Assembly (NCBI GenBank): GCA_023014365.1
Contig: JAEBUN010000022.1
Location: 744,001 to 808,000 of the forward strand
Length of the DNA stretch: 64,000 nt
Reading direction: 5' to 3'
Origin: Lepiota brunneoincarnata
Lineage: Eukaryota > Basidiomycota > Agaricomycetes > Agaricales > Agaricaceae
Part shown: positions 1-12,403 of the stretch, piece after piece
Numbering within the stretch: position 1 is the stretch's first letter
Layout of the letters: each line of letters starts with the position of its first letter
Made by a program: the position numbers and the translations under genes
The notes under the pieces: generated by a model
The model's input: only the letters and a program-made list of their open reading frames with translations
Told to the model about the DNA's origin: nothing
Database searches by the model: none

Positions 1-274
1 CTAATGCCAATGCTGGGGAGTTCTTGTTGATGGAAGAGGACTTAGACATCATGTAGTTGTGTATGTTGTCAAGTCAGAATGCATTTCAAAGGCTCTGTTT
101 CACTGCAAATTTGCTGTGAATCACAACTGTGAATTAGGTCACGGACCTAATTCACTCCACACCAAATGGGAGTACTCTATTTGCAAATCCCAGGTTTTTT
201 GGCAGTGTGAATGCCGAGTTGTCAGTAATCTATGTTCCCTGCTTGATAACCACCACCCGGGCCTACAGCGAGTA
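1..274. other. No recognised gene
   Basis: I see no coding signal that continues the neighbouring MBOAT fragment and no RNA gene or repeat boundary here. Short open frames exist but lack recognisable motifs. Confidence 0.4.
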
Positions 275-672
275 TCACTGGCCGGCCCCATGCCAGAGTC
301 CTAGCTTCGGTAATACAGAGTGCATGACAATATATTCGCGGTTTCCTTGTTCCTCTTTAAACATCCCTCCTTTGATCATGGGATCCACGAACAACGGTCC
401 AATCCATGTGAACCACCCCAACACGTATACAAATCCAAGGAACTTCTCTACGCAGTTCAGGTGTTTGGGATTGCTGAAAATCTGGAAAAGGACATGTCTT
501 TCGAAAATGATAGCGAGGGGTTGGAGCGCGAAGAATAACAGGGAGTCAAGACTGAATTCGTTCAGCATCATATATTCTCCTGCGCTATGGATGGTGCCAG
601 AGACGAGGAAAAGGGCACCGCTGGTGGCGGTCGACGGCCAGGCACGTGATGACTTTTTTTTTTTTTTGTACT
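275..672 (-). pseudogene. C-terminal fragment of a wax-synthase-like MBOAT membrane protein
   Basis: The minus-strand frame reads GALFLVSGTIHSAGEY followed by hydrophobic stretches and ends GLWHGAGQ. The FxxSGxxH segment with its histidine is the core of the wax synthase/MBOAT_2 domain found in fungal O-acyltransferases, which transfer acyl groups in intracellular membranes. Only about 125 residues of the C-terminal part are present; such proteins are usually 350 to 450 residues. The matching frame begins after a poly-T tract (poly-A in the gene sense) near 653-667, and I find no upstream exons of the same protein between 672 and 1295. I therefore call a truncated gene or a relic rather than a functional enzyme. 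An intact gene with undetected upstream exons is possible but less likely. Confidence 0.55.
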
Positions 673-1295
673 CTGCATTTATATACCGCAACAAGCAGAC
701 TAGTGCTAAGACGCGGTGGGCCCACTGTATTAACAGATGGACCCCCTCGAGAGGTGGAATATCTATATGGGTAAAGGTCTGAAAAAAATGTGGAGGTTTC
801 TAATAGTGTGGTGTACTCACGTGATGACATTTCCGCTACTCGAACACTTCCCGTTCGGTCCTGACCCGACATCGGACGATTCTGTGCATCAACCGCCTCA
901 AGTTTTATCGCCGTACTCTCTGTGTTGACCTCCGAATAGTGTCATCTCCCTCTTCACAACCAGCAGCTACCATCACGCTCGAAACACTTCTAGACCCAAA
1001 GTTGAAACAGTCGGGCTGACGGCTCAATGCGGAGTATTAGCTTAGAGATGACAGCAGCTTAAAGGATGCCATCACGAATGGCTCAAAAAAAGTTCCCTGT
1101 CTCTGTGAGCCAGAGGCCCTGCTTGCGAATCCTTCTGGTTGGTATAGCACCTGGTTTTCGATATATATATGGCGTCAGCGAACACTCTGGCTGACATGCA
1201 AGCCCGGCTTCAGGGACGCTGTATACTTGCCCAGTGATTAAATGCTCACGAGCGCTTCAAGTGCTGTTCAAGATACGTATTAGAAGCACAAATAC
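673..1295. other. Intergenic stretch without recognised gene
   Basis: Lies between the divergently oriented MBOAT fragment and the GTPase gene. No motif-bearing frame seen. A TATA-like run (tatatatat) sits near 1160, upstream of the GTPase gene start, and could belong to its promoter, but this is only suggestive. Confidence 0.35.
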
Positions 1296-4200
1296 ATGTC
1301 AATTCCCCCCACGCACATCTATAAAGCCTCCGCATCAACCCTTTCCTCTTCAAGTGAAATGTCCCCAGAAAGCCCTACTCAGACTCTCAGCACCAGTGGC
1401 GATCAGACCACTTATTGTTCACGTGCCCCGCTTCAAACAGTGGAAGAAGCCAATCCAACTTCTACTTGGAGCAATGATCCCCGCGGGGGGCAAAGCCCAG
1501 GAACCGGGGCATTTCGGAGCCCTGGAGGTAAAGTCAAGAAGGCTCCCTTTAGCGGTGTTGGCAGTCTCCTTCGCAAGCTTCCTTTCTCTAGAATGTCTGC
1601 GGACAAGTCACAAAGCGAACAAGACGCTCAACGGCGGTCAAGTACTGCATCTAAGGACAACTTCGTTATGGTGGGGCTTGACCCATCCACCTCGGGTGCG
1701 TGTCTCCTCTCCCCTTCTCCCATGATCATCAGCAAGAACCAGCGTGTGCGCAGCCCGCCATTCTGTCATAAATGCTAGAAACCGTGATCAGGGAGATGAC
1801 ATTGGAGCGGTACGTGAACCCTTCTCCTCGGGGTCGCTTGCATTTAACTCTGCATGACCAGACTAAACCCTTGCGAGATTCCCTTCCTCGCGAAGGAATT
1901 ACCCAGCCCGATGACGATGACGATGAGGAAATGTCGGAACCTGACTTTTCGGAGGTCCTCTTGCCATCCGAAACACAAGATGTGAACAACGATGAATTAG
2001 ATCTTATGAATGAGATTCCTGGTTTCTTTCGTGTTCTTGACCTGATAACTGAGAGAGGAAGTGGGGGATTAGGTTCGTCAATCTGAGGGATCACCTTTTT
2101 CTTCTTCTCCCTCATCCATTATTCCCATCCTTCAAGTCGACAAGGTCCTGATTCCCCAAGAGGGTCTCAGGAGCCTCATCGACAGCTTATATCCCGGGGC
2201 TTATACCGCTCTTACCAAAGTCGACTTTAATGCGCTTGACACAATTTCTGTACGTCCGATTGGTGTTTACGGTGACAAAAGCGAAATCATTCGTTTTTTT
2301 CGCTCCCTGAACATCATCGATGCCCGAGTGCAAGAGTATCTGCCACCTTGACAGGACCTTTGCGTTAACACTTCAGAATAGCGAATTGCTGCTTACAAAG
2401 TCTGAGGATGATTCCACGGGGCCGGTACTTCGATCAGGGATATACGCTTTCAGAGACCCTAAAGCATTAGACATCTTATATGTCGTGTATTTGCCACAAG
2501 ACACCACGTGGATGGATGATGCTCCGTCGGGGCCTCGACGAAATCGTATAACCTTTATGCGGTACGTATAAGTCTTCTAATGGGGAGGCCATTTGCTGAG
2601 GATCCTATCAGTTACCTCACGAAAATATGCGACCAATTCTGGTGCTTGATGTCCCCTGCTCAGAGTGAAGCATTTGTCTGGGATAATCGGGAGCCGGAAT
2701 CAAGCCCAGGCTCCACCTTGGATTTTGCTGGTGCGGGTCAAGAAAGACTCTACACCCTCGAAATCACAACCACGAATGAACAGGAGGAAAATGTGGTTCC
2801 TCGCCGGGGTTTCTCAGTACGTTACTTATGCTTCTTGGCCGCCCCCTCGTGTCCTCTAATTGACTTTATGTAAAAGGTCCCCTCGAAACTCATGGTCACT
2901 CCCGACTTTTCTCCCGACGGCATACCACTCTCCCCGTGCTTAATGGCCGGCCAGACCGGCCAGGCGTTTCTCTCGGCGCGATTCGTACCTCCAAGAACTG
3001 ACAAAAGATTGGTCCGTGGAATTTTCGCATCTGTAAGGCTCAGACAGGTGCTGTGAGTACGAGATTTCCACAAGCGTGCTTTAAAGTGACCATCATTATA
3101 ATAAGGACATCCTCGGTTGTCAAAATCAACTACCTTCTTACCACCCAAAGCCATCGAAACTCTCATTGCGCATGGGCTGGATCGTCGCTATCCGGAGGTT
3201 TGTCGTGGTTGGGTGAACCGCCAAAAAGAGATATCCAAGGAGTCCGAGAGACAGAAATTGGACGCGAGAGCTCAATGGCGTGAGGAATCTCAAGGGGACG
3301 TAAAGGTGATTGAAAAACAACTGTTCTGGTTTTTCATCAGCCAAATCCTCGAGCAATATTCGTAAGGTTCTATTCGTTCGTTACCCCTGATCATGTTATC
3401 CGTTAACGTGCGAATCTCAGTACTCTTGATCCAGCATCTTTCGCCGGTCCACTTACCATCAGTCGCGAAGAGTTCCACCAACTCAATGGTATGTAGTTCA
3501 ATGTGCGTTACGGTGGGTGTATATTCACACTTATGCAAAAGAGGAGTGGAAAGGCCCGCTGAGGAATGCTCAAGTTGAGAAACTTCACCCCCAAGTGACG
3601 TCGGACTTCAAGTCTAGAATCTCGAAACTTCCTGCCGAATTTCGCGAACAGATGCGACGCATCATTTGCGTTAGAGTCGTAAACAGGAACTTTCCAGACT
3701 ATTACAATGATGATTTCGTGAGATTCGTCATCCAGAAAGGGGTTCCCAACAGGCTCGGCGGCAACAAAAACACGATGTCTTCCATCTTTTCGGCATTCCC
3801 GATTTACGAAAGCAACGACAGCGAGGTTAATCTGAAGGTAGTAATGGATCGGCGATTAGAAATGTCCACGGCAGGGGACTTTCCGGCTTGCGCTGATCAA
3901 TATACTAGCTTGAATCCACTTTTGGAGCTTCCCGTCGGTGAAGTGATGAGTATTGCTTGTAAGGATCTCTCAACTGCGCTCGTCAAGGCATTTAATGCCT
4001 TGATGCCAATTGCCTCTCGCAGAAAACAAGATGCTGCCTTTGAGGAGTTGGACAAACGGCTCAATGCTGTCCGACACAACCACCAAACAGTTTCCGCATG
4101 CCTTTTCGCCGAAAAAATCAACACTACTTCATTTGTTGGAGAAAAGTAGGCATTTTCCTGTCTCCTCGCTTGATGCTCCTTGCTGATGTGGTTCCTCATC

Positions 4201-7200
4201 AGCCTTCCTATCTTTACTCTGGCCGAATTTGACTGCCCAGTTCGAGGAGGATGTAAGTGTGTGTGGCTTCGGTGGCCTTGTCTTACACTCATCGCTTTAC
4301 TACTTATCATAGATACTTTCAACCTAACAATTGAGCAAGAGATTCGCATCCCGCCAGGTGTGGAGCACCGGATCAACCTGTTGGAGATTCTGGACGATCA
4401 TCATCATCAGCTTCAGCTCGATCCTTCCTTCGTCCCTACTCCGCTAATCAATCAGAACCGTTCCACGTCATTCATAATCTCACCTCGAGACCGCGTATTG
4501 TAAGTTACCTCCCCTAACAGGGAACATCCGCTAAGAACAGGCATAACAGGCATGCCCAAGTCCTTCCGAGAGACAAGATTTTGATTATCATTGACAGTAA
4601 ACGCGACCAGTGCTTCCGACGCTATCTTGAAGATGCTTTTCAGATTTCCCTAGCGATCGCCTATCGTCGCGACAAACGTAAAATACAAAAGGGAAAAATT
4701 GGAGAGAGTATGTTAGTAGCGGTCGATGAAACTCAAAGAATGCTCGTACTATGCGCACCCCAGAAGGTGGTGCTACGTCCCGCTCTCCCCTTTCACGCTA
4801 GCTAACCGCAATCCTAACAGCTTGTCCTTCATGTATTCACGATCGACGAACAGTTCACCTCACTCCAGAACTTAGCGAATCCATTTGATCTATCGTCCTG
4901 GTACGATGGGCCAGTCAAGATTGTGCACATGTGCTGCGTGGCGGGTGCGGAAGAGGTTTTCTTAGTCGATTCGACGTTGCAAGGGCGAGTATATTCCCTT
5001 GTCAGCCGGCGTTTTCGGTGTGTTTTTCCTTCTCGTTACTGATGGTGCGGACTGGACACCAATATATACATCATGACATAGCCCGGCATCCATATCCCTT
5101 CCACGAATGCCGGTCGCTGTGATGTCCTCTCCAGATGGCGCTTGTGCATTGTTCATTTTCCAAGAGGATAGGACAGAGAACAAGGCAAGATACCTCGTTG
5201 CCTATCATTGGGCTACATTCGGTGCCACACAAGGGATCACCGTCCTATTACCGGAGGATCATGGTAGTGTTGCTATTACCTCATTTGTCCATCGTCAGAG
5301 CGTTCATTTGATGGTGATGAACGAAAGAGTCGGATACTGCAGGTCCCTGGCCCTAGACATCGCAAAGAAATCGTCGGAGTATATGTTCAGGGAGAAAGGA
5401 AAAAGAGTTGATGCCGACATGATTCGAGATCGGAATTGCGTGAACAATTGCATGATCGACTGCTTCAAAGACGTTTGGACTCCCTTCCCAGTCGTTGCTG
5501 CCATCTCTCGACAAACGTTCGGGCCGTCCACTCATCGAGAACCGAAAAGGATCACCTTTGTTTCAGATCAAAGACATGACAAATACGCGTCGTATTTTGC
5601 GGACTTGGTAAGGACCTTTGAAGAGGAGACGAAATAGCCGACGGGGGGCCAGCTGGCAGCCACAATGGTCCACTCGAAGACCTCAGCTGAAGCTTCACAG
5701 GCGTTCAAAGGTGACTTGAATGATTTTGTCTCGCAATTTCCCGTTGGGTAGTGGCTTGTGGATCTTTTATATCTGTTGCCCATACATATCGCTGTTGCTC
5801 GAGATAATCGCTCCATACCGTTAAAGGATGGTGTCACATCGGTCAAATACGAGAGATCACTCCTTGAGGCTGAACTTCGGCAGATTGTTGATACCCTCTC
5901 TTTCGGATGGTATGAATCACTTCTGCAATCCTACATGGTGGACAAGGTGAGTGATCATTAGTGGAGCAGTTTCACTGCACTGACGCGACGACGCGACGAA
6001 GCCGGTCAGAGTGGTTTCGTCAATGGGTATGTCCTTCGTTACACTCATTACTTGTAGCCCAATTTATATTGTTCCCAGGAGAACAATCTGTTGGAAAGAG
6101 TTATTCGCTCAACCACCTGATGGACACCTCATTTGCTGATAGTGCGATGCGAACAACTGATGAGTACGCTGCTTTTGGGGTTGTTGTCAGGGACTGATAT
6201 CGGAACCAGAGGGCGTGTGGATGTCGATCACACCAACTGATGAAGCTCTTCTTGTGGCTCTTGATTTCGAGGGTATGTTCTGCACTTCACAGTTATGTAT
6301 GTATCTTACGTTTTTTTATGTCATTCAGGCGTCCACAGTATCGAACGCTCGCCTCAGGAAGATGCTCTCCTCGTTCTCTTCAACACCGCGATATCCAATC
6401 TTGTAAACCAGTTTCTTGTCACCTCAATAGCTAGGCCTTCAGACCGTCTTCAGGTGCTCTTTCGGAACAATTTTGCCTTGTCTCGGGACATCACCAATTT
6501 GTTCCAATCATTTCAAGCGTCCTCCACTATCCTGGATCCAGCACCAAACCCCTCCCTTTTCCGATCAACCCTCGTCGTCATCATCAAGGTATGGTAACTA
6601 AACGGCAAACATACACTCCTTTTCTTACGCTTTTCTCTAGGATGTTATCGAATCTGACCACAGAGAAATTGTTCGAGAGTATGTTGCGCACCTTGAGACT
6701 GATGGTTGTTTTTCCCGATCGATTTTGTCGCAGGTTTTCTTCGAAATTCCAGGTATAGTCAATGCCCGGCGCCTTGGGAAGAACATTTTACATAACCTTT
6801 CATTTCAGCAAATGGTCCAAACTGAACAAGAAACCAACTTTATTTCGAGACTACACGCTGGAAAATTGAACATCATTCCACGGCCTATCATTGAATCCAA
6901 CCAATTCTACTCGTTATTCACCGCTCTTGGCACGACTCTCATGTCCCAGGAAATAAGTCACTCATCAGCTGGAGAGTTCTTACATACCTTGAAAACGTTG
7001 ATGGGAAAGCTGAGGGTACGAGTTATCTCATCCGTTAATCCCGTTTAGGGTAACTCTTTAACAGGCCAATGACTGGGGAGCCATGTCTCGTGAGTTCATC
7101 ATTAATTGAGCGATCGGCGTTTAAGCAAAAGGCCCTCATTTTGACGTGGCAGAGTCGCTCGCGGCCCATCGCGCTCAATCCCCCTGGATGTTCTTCCGAT

Positions 7201-7639
7201 CGCCTTAGAGTATGGGATGGCCGCGGTCGAACCCAATTTAGAACCACTGAAAGGAAGTCCATGTGATACCCTCCTGGGGAATGATCCTACTCCTCATCCA
7301 CTCGTACCAGAACTTTGACAACAATTCCGTTGTGGATCATAACGATACCGCCCTCCGTTTATTCCTAACAAAACATGCACCCAATCATCGCACAGACGAT
7401 CGCGAAGTAATACTTCTAGGACTCCGGAAATCTTGGAGTCAATATGGTGCCGGAAAAGCCACGGGGAATGTAGAGATGTGATCCAGAGATATAGAGCGGC
7501 GCAGTGGGCGGCGTGTGCGTTTGGGCTTACCGGTGGGTTGCTTTCAGTCATATTTTTCCGAGGTGTGGGTGTACTGGGGCATAAGAGGGAAAAGGAAGTA
7601 AGGAGGGAATTACGCGTGCTGGAGGAGGGGAAGGAGTAG
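1296..7639 (+). CDS. Large GBP/VLIG-like GTPase, multi-exon, probably decaying
   Basis: At least ten exons on the plus strand share one theme. The first exon (ATG at 1296 or 1359) is Ser/Pro-rich; the next, near 1779-2075, holds an acidic DDDDDEE run. Long central exons lie near 3575-4149 and 5107-5637. Near 6080-6120 is a P-loop, GEQSVGKSYSLNHL, followed by MRTT and then EGVWMS and LDFEG (near 6260), matching the G1, G2-like and DxxG motifs of GB1/RHD3-type (guanylate-binding, VLIG) GTPases. The frame near 7480-7560 contains one hydrophobic segment (WAACAFGLTGGLLSVIFF) followed by basic residues, suggesting a membrane-anchored tail. Such large GTPases of the dynamin superfamily remodel membranes or act in defence in animals; the fungal role is unknown. 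Several junctions do not splice cleanly in my reading: between RTT and EGVW near 6160-6210, at a TAG near 7196, and near 7310 and 7440. It may be a pseudogene. A truncated relative of its 3' end lies near 26.64 kb. Confidence 0.6.
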
Positions 7640-7906
7640 TGGAGGGCACGGAGAAGGGTGGAGGAATAGCAAACGGTGTGAGTATGCAGGTTGAAACCTG
7701 ATTTTGAGATGGTTGTACAATCGGTATAGATTCAATGGTTCGAGAGACCTCTCGTGCTTAGATTGTATAGTGATTGCTACAGGCATCTTCATCGATATAT
7801 TATAGCCGCCCTATGGCTCTCTATATCAATATATGAGAATCACTGATTGGTAAAACTATACATATCACACCACCAAACTGGGGTCTACGTCCGAAAGAGG
7901 TAGAGT

Positions 7907-9831
7907 TTACAAGCTCCTCTCGGGGGCAATGCCTACATTGTCAACACCGTCCGTTTGGGTACTACCCGGATGGCCAAATAGCAATGTCGAAACCTGCCGG
8001 CCCGAAATGAGTGACTCTGTTATCTTGCAGTTCGCCTCACGGATATTGATGATCAGCCGTGTCCCCTGACCAGGTGTGTTAACCAGTGTGAGTATTCGGT
8101 TGGAGAAGAGAGCCTACGCAGAAACAGTACACAACCACAAACCACCTAGCAGGAGATTAGGTAGGTCCTTTCGGATTGTGGAGACATTTGACCCACGGCG
8201 TCCAATCCAATGTAACAAAACTGAAAGTGAGAGGTGACACTGAAGCCTGCAGGAAAGTAAGCAAGGTTATGACTGTATAACGATATTGAATGAGATCGCC
8301 CCGACGAATAGGAGAAATCCAGCTGCCTTACCAAAGATTCTACATTCTTGCCTGTAAGCCTTTCTGATATATAAAATCACGGCAAGGAGGACTCACGGAA
8401 TGATAAACAGTGTTCCATCACGATAGAATGAATAGATGATTGGTGCATATGCTTTCATGTTGGTGACTCGTTCATGCAATGACATCCTCAAGAGCCTGGC
8501 TTCCCTGAGGGCCCGACAGAGTTTGATGATGGTTAACGAAACCGAGGCCACTAAAACAGGTAAGTTCTGCTGTATGAGATATAGGATATAAGCACCAATA
8601 CCTGAGCTTGCAAGCCGGATGATCCTTTTTGCCATCAGTATCACTGCTTTTTTTGAGGTAAAATAAATATGAGGTACTGACACAACTGCGGAAGTCAGGT
8701 TGTTCATCTGTGCCGTTGGATAATTGCCAACCAGGTAACACCCATGCAATGGTACTCCACCAATGGTGTACTTTAGTCCCACAATATTCACCACAAAGTA
8801 TTCCACAGTGCCAACCTGATTTATCGTGGGTTTAATATTGTGGCGCACGAAGAGGTAACTGGACACACAAGGAATTCCACTATATCAGGTATCAGTCATG
8901 AATGCAAGGCTATATATAATGACGGGTGGGGAACACACCAACTGTTATGAAAAGCAGAATGAATGTAACTAACATAGGTCAGAATCAGGTTTTCGGTTAA
9001 TTTTAATGACTGCTCACCTTTGGGGTCTCGGGCCCACAGTGCACGCAGGCGCAAAGCCAGCAACAAATTGAACACGGTAGACAAGACAATAGTGATGAGC
9101 CTGGAAGGAATTAGTCCATGGTTTGGGGTCTCTCCGGATATGATCCATGTTGTGCACTTACGGCGCTACAACCCAGCGAGAGGCAATACAGCTATATTAT
9201 AAAATATGGTCACTCAGAGCAAAATGCATGCAATCTGGATGAAATCCTACAACTGGTAGATATTTTCATTATCAGGAGTAACGAAACTGATAGCTGTATT
9301 GACTCACGGAGGCTGGGTTGTAGGTCATCTGATGATCTAGAGAATGCGGCATTTCAGATATATTTTGGCTGAGAAGGGAATCAATGCCCACAGATTAAAT
9401 CAAGTCTAGCTCCTGTTAGCTGCTGTGGTGGCGAAGAAGAGAAGAGTGAGATACTTACATCAACAGCATGGGGACATATGTACGAAGCAAGGTGTAGATA
9501 ACCCGGGTCAGTGTCCATCGCCCGCTGTTTAAAGATTAAGAGGTTATTTAGTATCGCTCACAGATTCCTCAAGGGATTACCGATGGATATGGAGAACCTG
9601 AAGTCACCTGAGTGGCTGAGAAGGGCAATATAGTCCAGTGCTCACCTCTCGTGGAAGCATATATAGCGAATCATAAATTAATATAGTGAATGCTGTACCT
9701 GCCAGAGGATTGTGTTAGCCGTTCCATACCCTGTCCATGACAGTGACGAAGTCTACAGGTGAGGTAACCATTGGATCGTGCGAATTCGAGATCGAAGATA
9801 AAGTCATCCACTGTGAGTCCAGAGTCAGACA
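7907..9831 (-). CDS. DUF6533-type multi-pass membrane protein, copy A
   Basis: The start codon at 9831 opens with MSDSGLTVDDFIFDLEFARS. After a short intron comes TAFTILIYDSLYMLPREV, the N-terminal helix and conserved YD...P.EV motif of basidiomycete DUF6533 proteins. Further exons give RVIYTLLRTYVPML (near 9500), FNLLLALRLRALWARDPK (near 9040), GGVPLHGC (near 8760), LTIIKLCRALREA (near 8520) and YRDGTLFIIP (near 8400). The last exon reads GTRLIINIREANC and stops at 7907-7909. Several hydrophobic helices suggest an integral membrane protein; no function is established for the family. It is the most complete copy in the window, and I saw no certain disruption, although the exon start near 8870 is not fully resolved. 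Four other loci here carry relatives (near 17-19, 20-22, 27-47 split, and 60 kb). Confidence 0.7.
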
Positions 9832-12403
9832 TTTTCTGTGGCAGTTTGATAGCTAATCAGTGGGGGATTGTTGCATCTTGCTGTCCTCGGTCATTAAGTA
9901 CCCTGCCCCAAATATGCCATTGTTGATATTTTAGCCTCTCGGATCTGAGACAGCTACTCGATGGTACCCTTCTAACTCAGCTCTTGCCGGGTACGGCAAC
10001 GATAATCATGACAACTGATGTTGCACAGGATTAAGGCTACGCGACGCAGCGAGCGGGAAGGCCCTGGCCTGTTTGTGCCTCAGTAGGTCGGACCTAGTTT
10101 CACATTGGTGCATGTAGCGCTGCATTCTAGCTGATTTGATGGGGTAGAGATTGCGTAGTGTATTGTACCTGATCAGTCAATTTTCCTGACCAACTATCTT
10201 TATTTGCCTTCAACCAGTCTGATACGAGCAGACAGGCTTGTTGAAATCAAGATCCCTGGATCAGAAGTTGACAGTTTCAAATACTGGCTGGTTCCCCCAG
10301 CCGCTGGATTCACTGCTCAGTTCCGGAGGCGGCGGCGGTAATGTGGCGGCTCATCTATTCATCGTAAACCTCACGACTCGATCTGTTCTCGCTGAGACCG
10401 TACCTCGTGCTTTGCTCACTCGACTGCGATATGTGGCTTATATCTTGCCTTCTAGATTGTCCTTCACCAACCTGAGGTCTATGGTTGTTCTAAATTTGTT
10501 GAACTCTGTTGATTCAAGCCGTGACCTCATCTCACTCCCACCCTACTGTTACTACATCATCTCTGGCGCCGCTGGCTGATCATCGCATGTCATGGTACTT
10601 ATATAATCGACTTGGAGAGAGCACACGGAGTCTCCTCCTCCATTCTCTCAACAACGAACTGCGAGGATCTCTCACACCGCCCACCAGAGCCTAGCTACAT
10701 TTCCACTAGGTTGTGAATGGTGCATTGGACCATTGTTTGACTTGGATCTGCCAGAGAACGGGTGGAGATGCAGACATCATACCTTGTTCGCATTAAGGGC
10801 TCGGCTTTACCAGTACGTTCCCTTCCTCATTCTTGATCGGTGCTATGGCTAATGATACCCTTCAACTGTACAGTTAGGACATGCCCCCAACAATGCGCGC
10901 GCTCGCGTCGGCGACGCCTGCTGCTGGTTCGCCTGTTGGGGTAGTATGTGTGTGGTGCCGACAGAGAAGACCGCGTATCTCATTTCCCCCATCACCCCAA
11001 TTCTTCAGGCGAAAGAGAGAGATACGATGATACCGTGTCCATCGCTCTACATGTCTTCGGCTCGGGTCCACTTTCCCAGGACCTCCTCCCGGAAACACAT
11101 CTCGGGTGCTTATTGGAGCGAGTCTGAGTGCTGGCAGAACATCAGCCCCGGACAGAGTGTGTGGTTCCTCACCCGAAAGCGCACCGCAAACCCCGAGATC
11201 CCTAGGTTCCTTGTGTAACGCAACAATCTGACATGAACAGGAGGAGAACATTACACGTATGTTGCGGCCTGCCAGGCACCGCGTGCTTCCTGTGGTACCG
11301 CTCGTTGGTAGCAGGTATAGTTCCAACAGTTTGAAGGTCTCGTATTCGTACGGCTGGGACTATCAATGGGGGATGTCCTTCCGGTGTGAATTCATGGACT
11401 CAAAGGATCAGCAAAAATAAGAACCGAGATTTATTTTGGACATCTACACTATCGGCGTAATAGTTTCCTTAATGGCCACGGCGCACAGCATTGAGGCCGG
11501 GAAATTTGGAGGTTTGCAGGCCAAAATATTGACTGGGGGTCTAAATAGTAGGTGAAGTATGTGGATCGTTAGCCGAAGTGTGCTCAAACGTTCATAGTTC
11601 GGTGACTCAGCCGCTACCGAACTGTACTCTGGCAACTAAAAAGGGGATGGAGAAGCGAAGACCTATGTCGCCAAACCTGGAGGTCAGAAGCTCACCAGTG
11701 GGAAAGGATGCGTATATCGTGGGTGGAGCCGAAGAGTCCCGTGCAGCGTGAGTCAATATCAAGGTGGGAAGGTGGCCGTAGTGTGGAGGATGTGTTGTTC
11801 AGCCATCCACAGTCACCCACCATGTATTACACATTCTGAATATAGACCCAGGCGTATGGAGAACCGGGGCTTGGACGGGACAACTTCCGTAGGACCACAA
11901 TAGATACTGATAGATACCTCTATCCACCTTCGGAGCAGAGTGCATTGTTCTTCTACGAAGTTCCTAGGTGCGTGTCGGGTGTCCGATGTTGTCTTCGAGT
12001 GGCTTCGTGGGCACATGTGTGTAAGTCATTCGAGCATATTTTGTCTGCCGTGAGATGCAGGTCTCGTTAGTCGCATTAAGGTCGGGCTTCGCGGGCGAGG
12101 CCTTGGCCAATAAAAAGGTGAGCAGACTGGTGTCATGAGGTAGAAAATGAGTAATCCGTGGGTAGGGTAATGACTAGCTTGGTCGAGCTCGCGCCATGTA
12201 GGGATGTTCCTGGGTCAGCAGGTAAAGGCAGATGAGCAAAGTGAAAGCGAAGGTCGAGTAGAAGCGGAAATACAGAAGCTATATGGTAGGTGTTTTTACA
12301 TAGTACCGCAAGGGTTTCGCAACGCGATGGCCAATCGGTATAAGAAGCGCAGGTTTTTTTGCTTCATGCGAGCCTCGTGCCCTCTCGTGCCCAGAACAAG
12401 ACA
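9832..12403. other. Gene-poor interval
   Basis: Between copy A and the GH3 gene I recognise no gene family. Frames of 90 to 150 residues occur on both strands at 10,874-11,326, but they overlap each other and contain no motif I know. A TATA-like segment (tacttatataatcg) near 10,592 in a CT-rich stretch could mark a solo LTR or promoter; its ends could not be defined. Confidence 0.3.

Noticed and set aside
10874..11326. 150-codon minus-strand ORF
   Set aside because: Overlaps a plus-strand ORF of similar length, no motif or homologous family recognised, no intron or promoter signals; not listed as a gene.
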